Of a stretch of DNA of 47,480 nt, positions 32,905-41,697 are shown one piece after another. Where the stretch lies: positions 1 through 47,480 of the forward strand of contig NZ_BBCG01000026.1 in NCBI RefSeq assembly GCF_001311925.1. The letters run 5' to 3'. Below the pieces are notes generated by a model. That model worked only from the letters and a program-made list of their open reading frames with translations. It was not told the origin of the DNA and did no database searches. Each line of letters starts with the position of its first letter. Positions within the stretch are counted from its first letter, which is position 1. The stretch is from Cellulosilyticum ruminicola JCM 14822 (lineage in GTDB: Bacteria > Bacillota > Clostridia > Lachnospirales > Cellulosilyticaceae). The position numbers and the translations under genes are program-made.

Positions 32905-33858
32905 CTAGATTGTTGAAAGTATAACTTGTCCTTTTCCTTGAATTTTATAATTCCCTGAACCAGCTGGGATAAAAATACTATCACCTTTTTTGGCTTCTAG
33001 TGTTTCTGTATCGGAATATACTTTGAGATTACCTTCTGTTACGAGAAGTGAGTGGAATGAATTTTCGTCGCAGTACATGGCAATTTCTTTTGTAATATCG
33101 AGACGTTCTACAATAAAGTATTTACATTTTGCAAGGATTCCTCTTGCGTAGCCGTCTTCTTGTTCTAAAGTATATTCAACTTTTGCGTGACTTGCTTGTT
33201 CTAAGTTTGTAACTTGAACTGCTTTGTCGATATGTAATTGCCTTGGTTTCCCATCTGCTCCTTTTCTGCCATAGTCATAAACACGATAAGTGACGTTTGA
33301 ACTTTGTTGTACTTCTTCAATAAGAATTCCTTTACCAATGGCATGCATTGTGCCTGGCTGGATGAAGAATACATCGCCCTTTTTAACATCTACATAGTTT
33401 AATGATTCTGTTAGTGTATTGTTTTGAATACGTTCTTCAAATTCTTCTCTAGTCATATCTTTTCTGAAGCCATAAACAAGTTGTGCCCCTTCTTCGGCTT
33501 CTAGGATATACCACATTTCTGTTTTTCCATGATCGCCTTCATAGATTGCTGCAAATTCTTCATCTGGGTGAACCTGAACAGATAGGTTATCTCTAGCATC
33601 AATGAGTTTAATTAAAATAGGTAATTCATCACTATGCTGTGCATGATAACCGAGTATATTGCCCCCTTTTCCCTTGATATACTCAGCTAATGTTTTTCCT
33701 GCATCTGGCCCTTGTGCGATAGTACATTGACCATCTTTATGTGTTGAAAGTTCCCAGCTTTCAGCCACAATATCTAAATCACTTTTTTTGTCATATAAAG
33801 TCTTGAGCTTTGTACCGCCCCAAATATAATCTTTAAATACTGGACTTATCTTTAACAT
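32905..33858 (-). CDS. manA: Mannose-6-phosphate isomerase, class I
   Basis: A 317-residue zinc isomerase of the short Firmicute type, interconverting mannose-6-phosphate and fructose-6-phosphate. The start YIWGGTKL, the zinc-site text LSVQVHPDEEFA (about 91-102, Gln and His ligands) with KTEMWYILEA (Glu ligand), and the PGTMHAIGKGILIEEVQQSS block are diagnostic. The C-terminal cupin-like lobe (SIFIPAGSGNYKI) is complete. The start has AGGAGG. It sits between the phosphoglucomutase and a glycolipid-type glycosyltransferase gene, consistent with supplying sugar nucleotides for envelope glycans. Confidence 0.95.
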   Translation of the reverse strand: MLKISPVFKDYIWGGTKLKTLYDKKSDLDIVAESWELSTHKDGQCTIAQGPDAGKTLAEYIKGKGGNILGYHAQHSDELPILIKLIDARDNLSVQVHPDEEFAAIYEGDHGKTEMWYILEAEEGAQLVYGFRKDMTREEFEERIQNNTLTESLNYVDVKKGDVFFIQPGTMHAIGKGILIEEVQQSSNVTYRVYDYGRKGADGKPRQLHIDKAVQVTNLEQASHAKVEYTLEQEDGYARGILAKCKYFIVERLDITKEIAMYCDENSFHSLLVTEGNLKVYSDTETLEAKKGDSIFIPAGSGNYKIQGKGQVILSTI

Positions 33859-34034
33859 TTATATGCCTCCTACATTATTCGTGAGTTAAATGCTGGTTTT
33901 ACATATCTAGTTAATATTCATTTGTCCTTATTATGTGCTTTCTAGTATTTTCTCTGTTCCCCTTCAGTCTTACTTCAAGCTTATATATGAGTTATTTAAT
34001 TGTGTTTATTTGAGTATTATTTATGTATAAAAAA

Positions 34035-34065
34035 CTGAGGGGCTCCTCTGATAGGAGTCCCTCAG
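34035..34065 (-). terminator. Terminator of the phosphoglucomutase gene
   Basis: A 13-bp stem (CTGAGGGGCTCCT / AGGAGTCCCTCAG, one mismatch) with a short loop is followed on the minus strand by TTTTTATAC. Confidence 0.85.
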
Positions 34066-34075
34066 CGGAACTTAC

Positions 34076-35818
34076 TTATATATAAATATATTTATATTTT
34101 ATACGTTGAGAATTTTTTTTGATTGCATCAACGAATTTTACACTTTTAGCTTCTGCATCTGCTGCATTTTCACCTACTACTGAAGCATAGATTTTTACTT
34201 TTGGTTCTGTACCAGATGGTCTGATTACGAACCAGCTATTGTCAGCTAAGATAAATTTAAGTACGTTTGATTTTGGTAAGTTAATTGTTTCTGTTGTACC
34301 TGCTACTTTATCATTTCTTGTAGATAATTTGTAGTCTTCTGCTACATTGATTGCTACACCATCAACTTCTACTGGTGGATTATTTCTAAGTGCTGTAATC
34401 ATTTCAGCGATTTTTTCTTGGCCGTCTTTACCTTCCATTTGAATAGATACAAGTGCTTCTTTGTAGAATCCGTATCTTTCAAATAAGTCATTAAGTGCTT
34501 GTGCTAAGTTTTTACCTTGTGTTTTGTAGTAAAGTGCCATTTCAGCAATAAGTACTGATGCGATAACAGCATCTTTGTCTCTTACGAAACCACCTGATAA
34601 GTATCCATAACTTTCTTCAAATCCAAGTACGAATGTGTTAGAACCTGTTTGTTCGAACTCTTCGATTTTTTCACCGATATATTTGAATCCTGTTAATACA
34701 TTCATTAATTGAGCGTCATAAGCTTCTGCTACTCTTGCAACCATCTCTGTTGTAACGATTGTTTTAATAAGTGTATCTTTTGGACTTAAGATGCCACCGA
34801 TTTTTCTAGCATTAAGCATGTACTCTGATAAAAGTACACCAACTTGATTTCCTGTTAATACTTTGTATTCTCCACTATCTTCTTTAACGATTACACCAAT
34901 ACGGTCACAGTCTGGGTCTGTACCGAAGATTAAGTCTGGGCTAATTTCCTTAGCCATATCGATAGCGATTTCGAATACTTGTGCATTTTCTGGATTTGGA
35001 TATGATGTTGTTGGGAAGTTACCGTCTGGTAATTCTTGTTCTTTTACAACATGTACATTTGTATATCCTAATCTTTTAAGCATTGTACGAACTGGGATAT
35101 TTCCACTACCGTGAATTGGTGTATAAATGATGTTAAGTTCAGATGCTTTTTCTTTTACAAGTTCTTTATTAATAACAAGTCCTTCAACTTTTTCATAGTA
35201 TGCATTGTCTACATCTGAACCAATGTATACAAGTAGTCCTTGTTTTTCAGCTTCTGCTAAGCTCATAGTTTTGATACCACCAAAGATATCTGTTTCATTA
35301 ATATATCCTAATACCATGTTTGCAGCGTTGTCTGTTAATTGACCACCATCACTGCCATATACCTTGTAACCATTATATTCTTTTGGATTATGTGATGCTG
35401 TAATTACGATACCAGCTTGTGTTCCTAAATGTCTTACTGCAAATGATAACATTGGAGTTGGACGTAAGCTTTCATATAAATATACTTTTACACCGTTTGC
35501 TGCAAGAACTCTTGCTGCTTCGCTTGCAAATACATCTGATTTATTTCTAGAATCATATGCGATTGCTACACTTGGTGCATCAAATGTTGTTACTAAATAT
35601 TGTGCAAGTCCTTGAGTTGCTTTACCAATAGTATAGATATTCATACGATTTGTTCCAGCAGCAATTTTACCTCTAAGCCCACCTGTTCCAAATTCTAAGT
35701 TTTTATAAAAACGATCTTCAATTTCTTTTTCATCTGTAATGTCCGATAATTCGGCCTTGACTGCTTCATCAATCATATCACTTTCTAACCATTGTTGATA
35801 ACTTGCTTTGTAATCCAT
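34076..35818 (-). CDS. pgcA: Phosphoglucomutase/phosphomannomutase
   Basis: A 580-residue alpha-D-phosphohexomutase with all four domains, interconverting glucose-1-phosphate and glucose-6-phosphate (and possibly the mannose pair). The phospho-serine loop is VITASHNPKEYNGYK, the metal loop GTDPDCDRIG, the sugar loop GFEESYGYLSG and the phosphate loop RPSGTEPKVKIYAS. AGGAGG precedes the ATG at 35818. The last residues (KKNSQRIKYKYIYI) look wrong for the family. They follow an A8 run (T8 at 34113-34120), and with A7 the protein would end KKILNV at 34099, so the tail may stem from a one-base insertion. Function should not suffer. It supplies glucose-1-phosphate for UDP-glucose and the glycosyltransferases nearby. 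Confidence 0.93.
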   Translation of the reverse strand: MDYKASYQQWLESDMIDEAVKAELSDITDEKEIEDRFYKNLEFGTGGLRGKIAAGTNRMNIYTIGKATQGLAQYLVTTFDAPSVAIAYDSRNKSDVFASEAARVLAANGVKVYLYESLRPTPMLSFAVRHLGTQAGIVITASHNPKEYNGYKVYGSDGGQLTDNAANMVLGYINETDIFGGIKTMSLAEAEKQGLLVYIGSDVDNAYYEKVEGLVINKELVKEKASELNIIYTPIHGSGNIPVRTMLKRLGYTNVHVVKEQELPDGNFPTTSYPNPENAQVFEIAIDMAKEISPDLIFGTDPDCDRIGVIVKEDSGEYKVLTGNQVGVLLSEYMLNARKIGGILSPKDTLIKTIVTTEMVARVAEAYDAQLMNVLTGFKYIGEKIEEFEQTGSNTFVLGFEESYGYLSGGFVRDKDAVIASVLIAEMALYYKTQGKNLAQALNDLFERYGFYKEALVSIQMEGKDGQEKIAEMITALRNNPPVEVDGVAINVAEDYKLSTRNDKVAGTTETINLPKSNVLKFILADNSWFVIRPSGTEPKVKIYASVVGENAADAEAKSVKFVDAIKKNSQRIKYKYIYI

Positions 35819-36312
35819 CTATACTTCCTCCTACAGCTTATTTATTTTTATTGCCTATATTTTATCATTAATTTTTCTAGAATGCTACTAGACAAAAATA
35901 TATATTTATAAATATTTCCTATTTTATTTAATTGTATGAATTTTTTTCAGAATATAAAAAAGAATAATCCTTTTATTCAATTTAGCACATACATTTGTCT
36001 TATCCTTACGCCTCTTTATCCAATTTCTGTATGTCTTTCAACTTATTCTCTTATAGTATTAAGCTTATCAAACTATATTTTATTCATTTCCTAATATTTT
36101 TTAGTGACAATTTTAACAAACCTCCAATATATGCAACTAAAACTTTTTATGTAAAGAATCACTATGTGGGCTAATGCTAAATTTATTAAAGGGATATTCC
36201 TTATACTCTGCTGCCTATGTAGTAACTTAATGAGAACATCCTCACAATTTACCTAAATCAGCTAGTATAAGGGACATCCCCTCAATAATTGTTTAGTTAT
36301 TGTTTATTTTGT
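35819..36312. other. Gene-free stretch of about 490 bases
   Basis: No coding potential on either strand and no RNA gene that I recognise. It holds the phosphoglucomutase leader and promoter region at the left and, at the right, a small GGGACATCCCC hairpin near 36270 that may end the gntR transcript. Confidence 0.5.
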
Positions 36313-36993
36313 TTACTTGTACTGGTGTCTTACGTAATCTGTAATAGATGCACATTGTGTTTGAATATGTTTAGAAGCTAAACTGCTTGCCAAATCTTCA
36401 TCTTTGTTTTTAAGTGCTTCTAAAATTTCTAAGTGTTCTGCCTGTACAGCTTCTGCGTCTTCTGTATTTTTTAAGTAAGTAATACGATAACGATTTACTT
36501 GCTCTCTTAAATTATTGAAAATCTGAATAAGTTTATCATTTTGTGTTGCGTTAACGATGATTTCATGGAATTCTACGTCTTTTTCAATCATCATTTCCAA
36601 GTCTTTGTTTTTAGCTGCATAACTATATTCTGCAATTGCAAGTTGTAACTTTAAGAATATACGATCATCCATACGTTTACATGCAATTTTAGCCGCTAAT
36701 GCTTCTAAAGCACCACGAACTTCTAACACATCTTGAATGTCCTTCTCTGTAAATTGAGCCACTTGTGCACCTTTTCTAGGTACCATTACTACAAGTCCTT
36801 CTAATTCTAATTTACGGATAGCTTCTCTGATTGGTGTACGACTTACACCAAGCTTCTCGCCTAATTGCGTTTCCATTAAACGTTCTCCTGGTTGAAGTTC
36901 TCCAGTAATGATTGCATTTCTTAATGTTTGAAATACAATATCACGTAATGGTAAATACTCATTTATTTTCATGTTGTACATATCTTCTAGCAT
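36313..36993 (-). CDS. GntR-family regulator, FadR/FCD subfamily
   Basis: A 226-residue repressor or activator: N-terminal winged helix (about 10-75; LRNAIITGELQPGERLMETQLGEKLGVSRTPIREAIRKLE, split over several blocks) and an all-helical FCD ligand domain (about 85-215) with Asp/His positions for metal (ALEALAAKIA, EFHEIIVNA, EHLEILEAL). FCD regulators sense small acids or sugar acids. Its ATG overlaps the ispE stop by 7 bases, and its GAGAGG lies inside ispE, so it is co-expressed with ispE, as purR-type regulators are in other Firmicutes, though here the regulator is GntR. The target is unknown. Confidence 0.92.
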   Translation of the reverse strand: MLEDMYNMKINEYLPLRDIVFQTLRNAIITGELQPGERLMETQLGEKLGVSRTPIREAIRKLELEGLVVMVPRKGAQVAQFTEKDIQDVLEVRGALEALAAKIACKRMDDRIFLKLQLAIAEYSYAAKNKDLEMMIEKDVEFHEIIVNATQNDKLIQIFNNLREQVNRYRITYLKNTEDAEAVQAEHLEILEALKNKDEDLASSLASKHIQTQCASITDYVRHQYK

Positions 36994-37919
36994 TCTTTTA
37001 CACCTCTCTTTGGGGTATCCCCTTTTCTTCTTCCACGTTTTTTCTTACGTTCGAGTTTTGAGTAAGTGGTAGTTGCATATACTTCTCTCATCCCGCACTT
37101 TACTTTAAAGTGTTTAGCAGCTCTTTGTGCGGCTTCTTTTGTATTGAATAACCCAAATACTGCTGAACCACTACCGCTCATCATTGCACCTATTGCACCT
37201 TGTGCCATGAGCCCTTGTTTAATCTCATCAATAATTGGATGCATTGGAATAGTTACTTCTTCTAATACATTAGCCATATTTTGTGCGATTTGTTGTACAT
37301 CTCCTTGATGTAATGCTTGCATAACCGTTTCTGTATTTGGGTGCTTTTTAATTGTATTTATATTTAAGGTTTTATATACTAATGCTGTTGATACACTTAC
37401 TGGTGGTTTAACAATCACCACATGTGTATATGGAATCGATGGTAAATTTGTAAGTTCTTCACCTATCCCTTCAGCTAACATTGTCCCTCTCAAAATGCAG
37501 AATGGTACATCTGCTCCTAATTTTAGTCCCATTTCCATCAGTTTTTGTTTTGAATAATATGTTTCATATAATCGGTTAAGCCCTACTAATGTAGCTGCTG
37601 CATCTGTACTTCCTCCTGCAAGACCAGCTGCTACTGGTATTCTTTTAGTAATTTCAATTGCTACGCCACCACGAATACCCGATTCCTCAAAAAATAACTC
37701 TGCTGCTCTATATGCAATATTTTTTTCATTAGTTGGTAACCATGAATAATTTGCTGTTAAGCGAACACCTTCTGTTCTTGTTTTACGAATTTGAATAGTA
37801 TCGTATAAATTTATACTCTGCATAATCATTTGTAAATCATGATATCCATTTTCTCTTTTACCAACTACATCTAATGTTAAATTTATTTTCGCTCTCCCTT
37901 TGAGTATAATTGAGTTCAT
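36987..37919 (-). CDS. ispE: 4-diphosphocytidyl-2-C-methyl-D-erythritol kinase
   Basis: A 310-residue GHMP kinase of the MEP isoprenoid pathway, phosphorylating CDP-methylerythritol. The catalytic Lys11 and Asp106 lie in GRAKINLTLDV and PVAAGLAGGSTDAAA (95-109, ATP loop). DVPFCILRGTMLAEGIGE and the C-terminal GSGSAVFGLF are family features. It ends with an unusual basic tail (KLERKKKRGRRKGDTPKRG) of about 22 residues, whose coding sequence also carries the ribosome binding site of the overlapping gntR gene. Start: AAGGGAG before ATG 37919. In Bacillus ispE lies downstream of yabG, and the same order persists here. Confidence 0.95.
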   Translation of the reverse strand: MNSIILKGRAKINLTLDVVGKRENGYHDLQMIMQSINLYDTIQIRKTRTEGVRLTANYSWLPTNEKNIAYRAAELFFEESGIRGGVAIEITKRIPVAAGLAGGSTDAAATLVGLNRLYETYYSKQKLMEMGLKLGADVPFCILRGTMLAEGIGEELTNLPSIPYTHVVIVKPPVSVSTALVYKTLNINTIKKHPNTETVMQALHQGDVQQIAQNMANVLEEVTIPMHPIIDEIKQGLMAQGAIGAMMSGSGSAVFGLFNTKEAAQRAAKHFKVKCGMREVYATTTYSKLERKKKRGRRKGDTPKRGVKEC

Positions 37920-38136
37920 AGTTCGCTCCCTTAACCTAATTGACTTATTTGATATTATTATAAACTCTTATAAAATACAAAGTCAATGAGAATGTATTCC
38001 CTGTATACAATATCCACAAATAAGTTAAAATATACCACCCTTATCTAATATACATTTTTTTTCAACTTTAATTACGAATAAAATAAAACAAAAATAGTAT
38101 GTATATATTTTATTCAACATCATCTCCATTTTATTC

Positions 38137-38727
38137 CTATAGTTCTATACAATTGCCCTTATATTTTTTGTCATTTGCACTAGAATACTCTTTTGCATTA
38201 TCATATACTTTAGAATACTTTTTTACGTCTGCCTCTCCTTCCTTGTCTAATTTCTCAATATGTTCACCCCATTCATTTCTCATTGTATAAGTTTTTTCAC
38301 CTTCTTTTAAACCTATAACATAACCATACCCGTCTTTTGCAAAATTATACATCAATTCTATATTAGTTTTATCACTATTCACTTGTCCTACCATTTTTAT
38401 TTGAAAAGGGGAGATTTTTATGGTATTTTTGTCTATATCATTTGATTTTGGTACACCTATGGTTGCAATTGCTTCTACCATATTCTTTATAGTTGCTATT
38501 TTACTTTTTCCTTTTAGCACCTTTCTATACTCATATTTTTCGCATGATAACATCTTTAATTTTTTATCCGGATAGTCTGCTGCTATATATGGCGTTTGCA
38601 TGATTTGGCTCATGTATTCTCTTTTATCTTTATATTGGTTATATATTCTTTTCTGATTAGCGTTTAAATTCTCTAGGTTTCCCTGTCTTATTTTCGTTTT
38701 AATTTCGTCTACTCTTAATTTATTCAC
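38137..38727 (-). CDS. Hypothetical protein (196 aa) between sipL and ispE
   Basis: A 196-residue soluble, Lys-rich protein without signal peptide, membrane segment or motif that I recognise. The N-terminal third is helical and charged (MNKLRVDEIKTKIRQGNLEN, NQKRIYNQYKDKREY); the middle looks beta-rich (IKISPFQIKMVGQVN, GYGYVIGLKEGEKTY) and the end is Lys/Asp-rich. The GTG start at 38727 is poorly placed: GGGGAG lies about 15 bases away and instead fits an ATG that opens only MHE before a stop, so a small N-terminal frame lesion is possible. The position inside a sporulation block hints at a spore role, but nothing proves it. Confidence 0.6.
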   Translation of the reverse strand: MNKLRVDEIKTKIRQGNLENLNANQKRIYNQYKDKREYMSQIMQTPYIAADYPDKKLKMLSCEKYEYRKVLKGKSKIATIKNMVEAIATIGVPKSNDIDKNTIKISPFQIKMVGQVNSDKTNIELMYNFAKDGYGYVIGLKEGEKTYTMRNEWGEHIEKLDKEGEADVKKYSKVYDNAKEYSSANDKKYKGNCIEL

Positions 38728-38835
38728 TCATGCATTTATTCTCTCCCCTTCCTTATAATCTTTTCTCCTATGCCTCTTTTCTTATATCATATATTGATAA
38801 TTTTTATATTCTGTTAACTGTATCTAAAAATAAAA

Positions 38836-38867
38836 TGATGCTACACAATATAAACTGCGTAACATCA
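38836..38867 (-). terminator. Weak terminator of the sipL-like gene
   Basis: An imperfect stem, TGATG-TAC with GTA-CATCA, is followed on the minus strand by TTTTATTTTTAG. It lies 27 bases past the stop. Confidence 0.5.
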
Positions 38868-38893
38868 CCTTATTTAAAGCATTTATAATAACC

Positions 38894-40465
38894 TTAAAAC
38901 TTAACCTTTTTAAGGATTATTATTTTCTGACCTTCTTTGAGATTTTCTGAAACTTCGATATCATTGATATCTTGAATTTCTTTAACTGTGGTATTGAAAC
39001 GTTTTGCAATTCCCCAAAGGCTATCACCTTTTCGAACTTGATAAATTGTCATACTTGGATATCTATCTAATTCCTCAGCCGTCATATCCTCTAATGTTAC
39101 TTCATCTAAAACTTTGATTTCTTCCTTAGAATAAACTTCTGCTGTGCAGTCTAATAAGTAATCAAGTACAAGCTCTTTCTTAGTTTGTGCATAGAGCTTT
39201 GTATCTTTAACTGTGACATTAGGAATAACTAATACTTTATCAGAGATGTTTCTAATGTCTATTTCTTGACTAAATGGCACCACATTTACTACTGTTTCAA
39301 TACTATTTATTTCATTATTTACAAGACATGTTGCACGAAGTTCTAACATACCACGAATTGTCAGCTTGTCATCTGATATAACTTTCTCTTCTACTGTTGG
39401 TTTAATTTCTACACTAAATACTTCTAAATTTTCTGTTTGGATTTCTTCAATAGAAACAGAATCTTTCTTAGGAATTGAAAGTTCACTTCTATTAAAGAGT
39501 GTCATATATTCTACCATTCTTTCACTAGCTGCTACCTTTTTACCTGGGCAGTATATATCAGAAACTAATGTTTCCTCTGAACGATTATACTTAGCATATT
39601 TAGCTGTTACTACAAACTCTGATTCAATAACACGATCTTCACCATCATAGTCAGGAGTAATCTGCATATAATCGGATTCTACACTAAGTCTACAATCCCA
39701 GTAAACTTCTTCTTCATTTTTCAGATTCTCAATAGCACCTTCAAATGGTACTCTATGATTAATAATCTGAATATTCGTTTCATCATTATTTGCTTTGTAC
39801 ATTGTTGTGACTTCAATAATACCATTATATTTAATTTCGCTTTCCGTACGTTTAATTTGTTCTTCTTGAATTTGAACTGATGATTTAATGATTTCTCCAA
39901 TACTTGGTTTATTTTGAGCTACTGTTAAATCTTCTTTAACGATAACCTTATCTTCTTTTTCAACAGCCAAGCTAACAATTTCAACTGCCTGCTCTCTTGT
40001 TTGGATAGGTGCATCCGTCTGAACACTTGTTAAGAATAATATTTCATCGCTGCTTGTAGCATATACTTCATTTTGCATAATAGCTTTAACATTAACTTTA
40101 CGTTCATTTAAAATATTATAACTAGTATATTCAATATCATATTTGAAGTCTATGCGTTGTTCTTTATCAACGCCCTCCATAATCATAAAATCATCAATAG
40201 GTATTGAACTCTTCATTGTATAAATGCAACTAGGATTATTAGGTGCTGTATATAATATGTTCACATTAATCTTTCCTCTATACATAACCTTATCTTGACT
40301 TACATCTATTTGATCCATTACTACTGAGCTGTCTAACTGCACAACATTTTGCATATCTGGTTTACCATCTGGCACGATAATATCACGTTCTTTTATTACT
40401 TGTACGCTTTCTTTTCTAGTCATGCTTTCTAATGTAACAGGCTTTCTTACAAGTTCCACTGCCAT
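38894..40465 (-). CDS. sipL: SipL-like spore morphogenesis protein (SPOCS/DUF3794 repeats plus LysM)
   Basis: A 523-residue cytosolic mother-cell protein with three DUF3794/SPOCS-type repeats (roughly 30-140, 180-300 and 330-440) and a C-terminal LysM domain (about 474-520; IYQVRKGDSLWGIAKRFNTT). This layout equals Clostridioides difficile SipL, which binds the SpoIVA ATPase through its LysM domain and is needed for coat localisation around the forespore. AGGAGGGGG lies before the ATG at 40465. It follows yabG by 119 bases in the same orientation, as expected for clostridia. Regulation by a mother-cell sigma factor is likely but not read from sequence. Confidence 0.9.
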   Translation of the reverse strand: MAVELVRKPVTLESMTRKESVQVIKERDIIVPDGKPDMQNVVQLDSSVVMDQIDVSQDKVMYRGKINVNILYTAPNNPSCIYTMKSSIPIDDFMIMEGVDKEQRIDFKYDIEYTSYNILNERKVNVKAIMQNEVYATSSDEILFLTSVQTDAPIQTREQAVEIVSLAVEKEDKVIVKEDLTVAQNKPSIGEIIKSSVQIQEEQIKRTESEIKYNGIIEVTTMYKANNDETNIQIINHRVPFEGAIENLKNEEEVYWDCRLSVESDYMQITPDYDGEDRVIESEFVVTAKYAKYNRSEETLVSDIYCPGKKVAASERMVEYMTLFNRSELSIPKKDSVSIEEIQTENLEVFSVEIKPTVEEKVISDDKLTIRGMLELRATCLVNNEINSIETVVNVVPFSQEIDIRNISDKVLVIPNVTVKDTKLYAQTKKELVLDYLLDCTAEVYSKEEIKVLDEVTLEDMTAEELDRYPSMTIYQVRKGDSLWGIAKRFNTTVKEIQDINDIEVSENLKEGQKIIILKKVKF

Positions 40466-40584
40466 ACCTTTCTTCCCCCTCCTAGAAATTTATCTACAGC
40501 CCAAACGAATTTGGACTAACTATCTCTATTTACATATATATTCTTATCTTTGGTACTTTATGCTAAAACTTTATCCTTCTAAGC

Positions 40585-41567
40585 CTATTCTTTAGATTCT
40601 ATATTGATACATTTCATGTAAGTCTTCATTTTTTCCTTAAACTCTTCTTCACTATCTTCAAATAATGGTTTAGCTAACTCTCTATCTATTTCTTCATCTG
40701 TCATCTGTTCTATATCTAAAGGTTTAGCTTTTTCTTGTTTTAATTTAACCTCTATAACAGGCCCCCCACGCCTACATTTACCTAATGTTTCATAACCACC
40801 TAGACCATTAAACTTAGTAATAGTATTTTCTATAGCTTCTTCTATAGGCAACACTTTATTGAATGGACAATGTGCAATCTTTTCTACGATAAATACAGGG
40901 TCTAAAGCATGAATTAAAACTCTTCCTGGTGATGCCGCATAATCTGCCCCTGCTGCTAAAATCCCTTCAAAACAAGATTGACATGCCCCTGCAAAAATAA
41001 CTAATGAATCTACAGTCGGCTTAATACTCCTTGCTTTCTTAACAGCATCAATAAAATAAATAGAATTCTTATACTCATTCACATCCTGAAGCGATTTATA
41101 AGACTTATTTAAAGAATCATGTCCTGTAAGTACTAAAATATCCGGTGAATATTTTTCTATAAGATATTTTATTTTTTAGGTTGTTCTGCCTCTGGTACAT
41201 GTTCACCTACAACATTTAACCCTAATGTTTCATAATATTTAAGACATAAATTTAAGTAGAAAGAATCCCCATCTATATGAAGTACTGTACCAGTCTTCAT
41301 TAAAGTATTCTCCTTACCTTTTGTTTCATCTGTTCTTTGTTTAATAATCATTTCTACTGTTTGTTGGATTTTATTCATAGTATCCGTTTCTTTATTAGTA
41401 AATCGCATACCATCTGCTAAGATTAAATCTCCTATTGGCGCATCAGCTATAACACGATAAGAAATCCCCTTGAGTCTGGCCGTTTGATTAGGTGATATAT
41501 AGGTTATGCGAAACAAAATGTCTTTATTATATGATTGACGAACCACATAATCTCCTATGTTAAACAT
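40585..41567 (-). pseudogene. yabG: Sporulation protease YabG, one-base frameshift
   Basis: Two frames together give a roughly 328-residue YabG, the cysteine protease that trims coat proteins (and SipL/SpoIVA in clostridia) during sporulation. The first half (from the ATG at 41567, GAGGTG upstream) has MFNIGDYVVRQSYNKDILFR and GTVLHIDGDSFYLNLCLKYY. The second has KYSPDILVLTGHDS, LVIFAGACQSCFEGILAAGA, the catalytic-type AGACQS segment, SPGRVLIHALDPVFIVEKI and GLGGYETLGKCR. The break is an A6 run at 41172-41177; a seventh A restores QPKKIKYLIEKYSPD. The C-terminus has about 50 extra acidic residues compared with Bacillus. As sequenced it is inactive. Confidence 0.9.
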
Positions 41568-41648
41568 AAATTTGCACCTCTTTTAGGTATTTTATTATTA
41601 TACTTATTACAAAAAATCTCGTCCTATTCTAAGAATAAGCAAAATAAA

Positions 41649-41690
41649 AAAGAAAGACTAAACATATTAATTCATGCTTAGTCTTTCTTT
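41649..41690 (-). terminator. Terminator of the PEGA-domain gene
   Basis: A 13-bp perfect stem (AAAGAAAGACTAA and its complement) with a 16-base loop is followed on the minus strand by TTTTTATTTTG. It lies 8 bases past the stop. Confidence 0.85.
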
Positions 41691-41697
41691 CTGCTTT

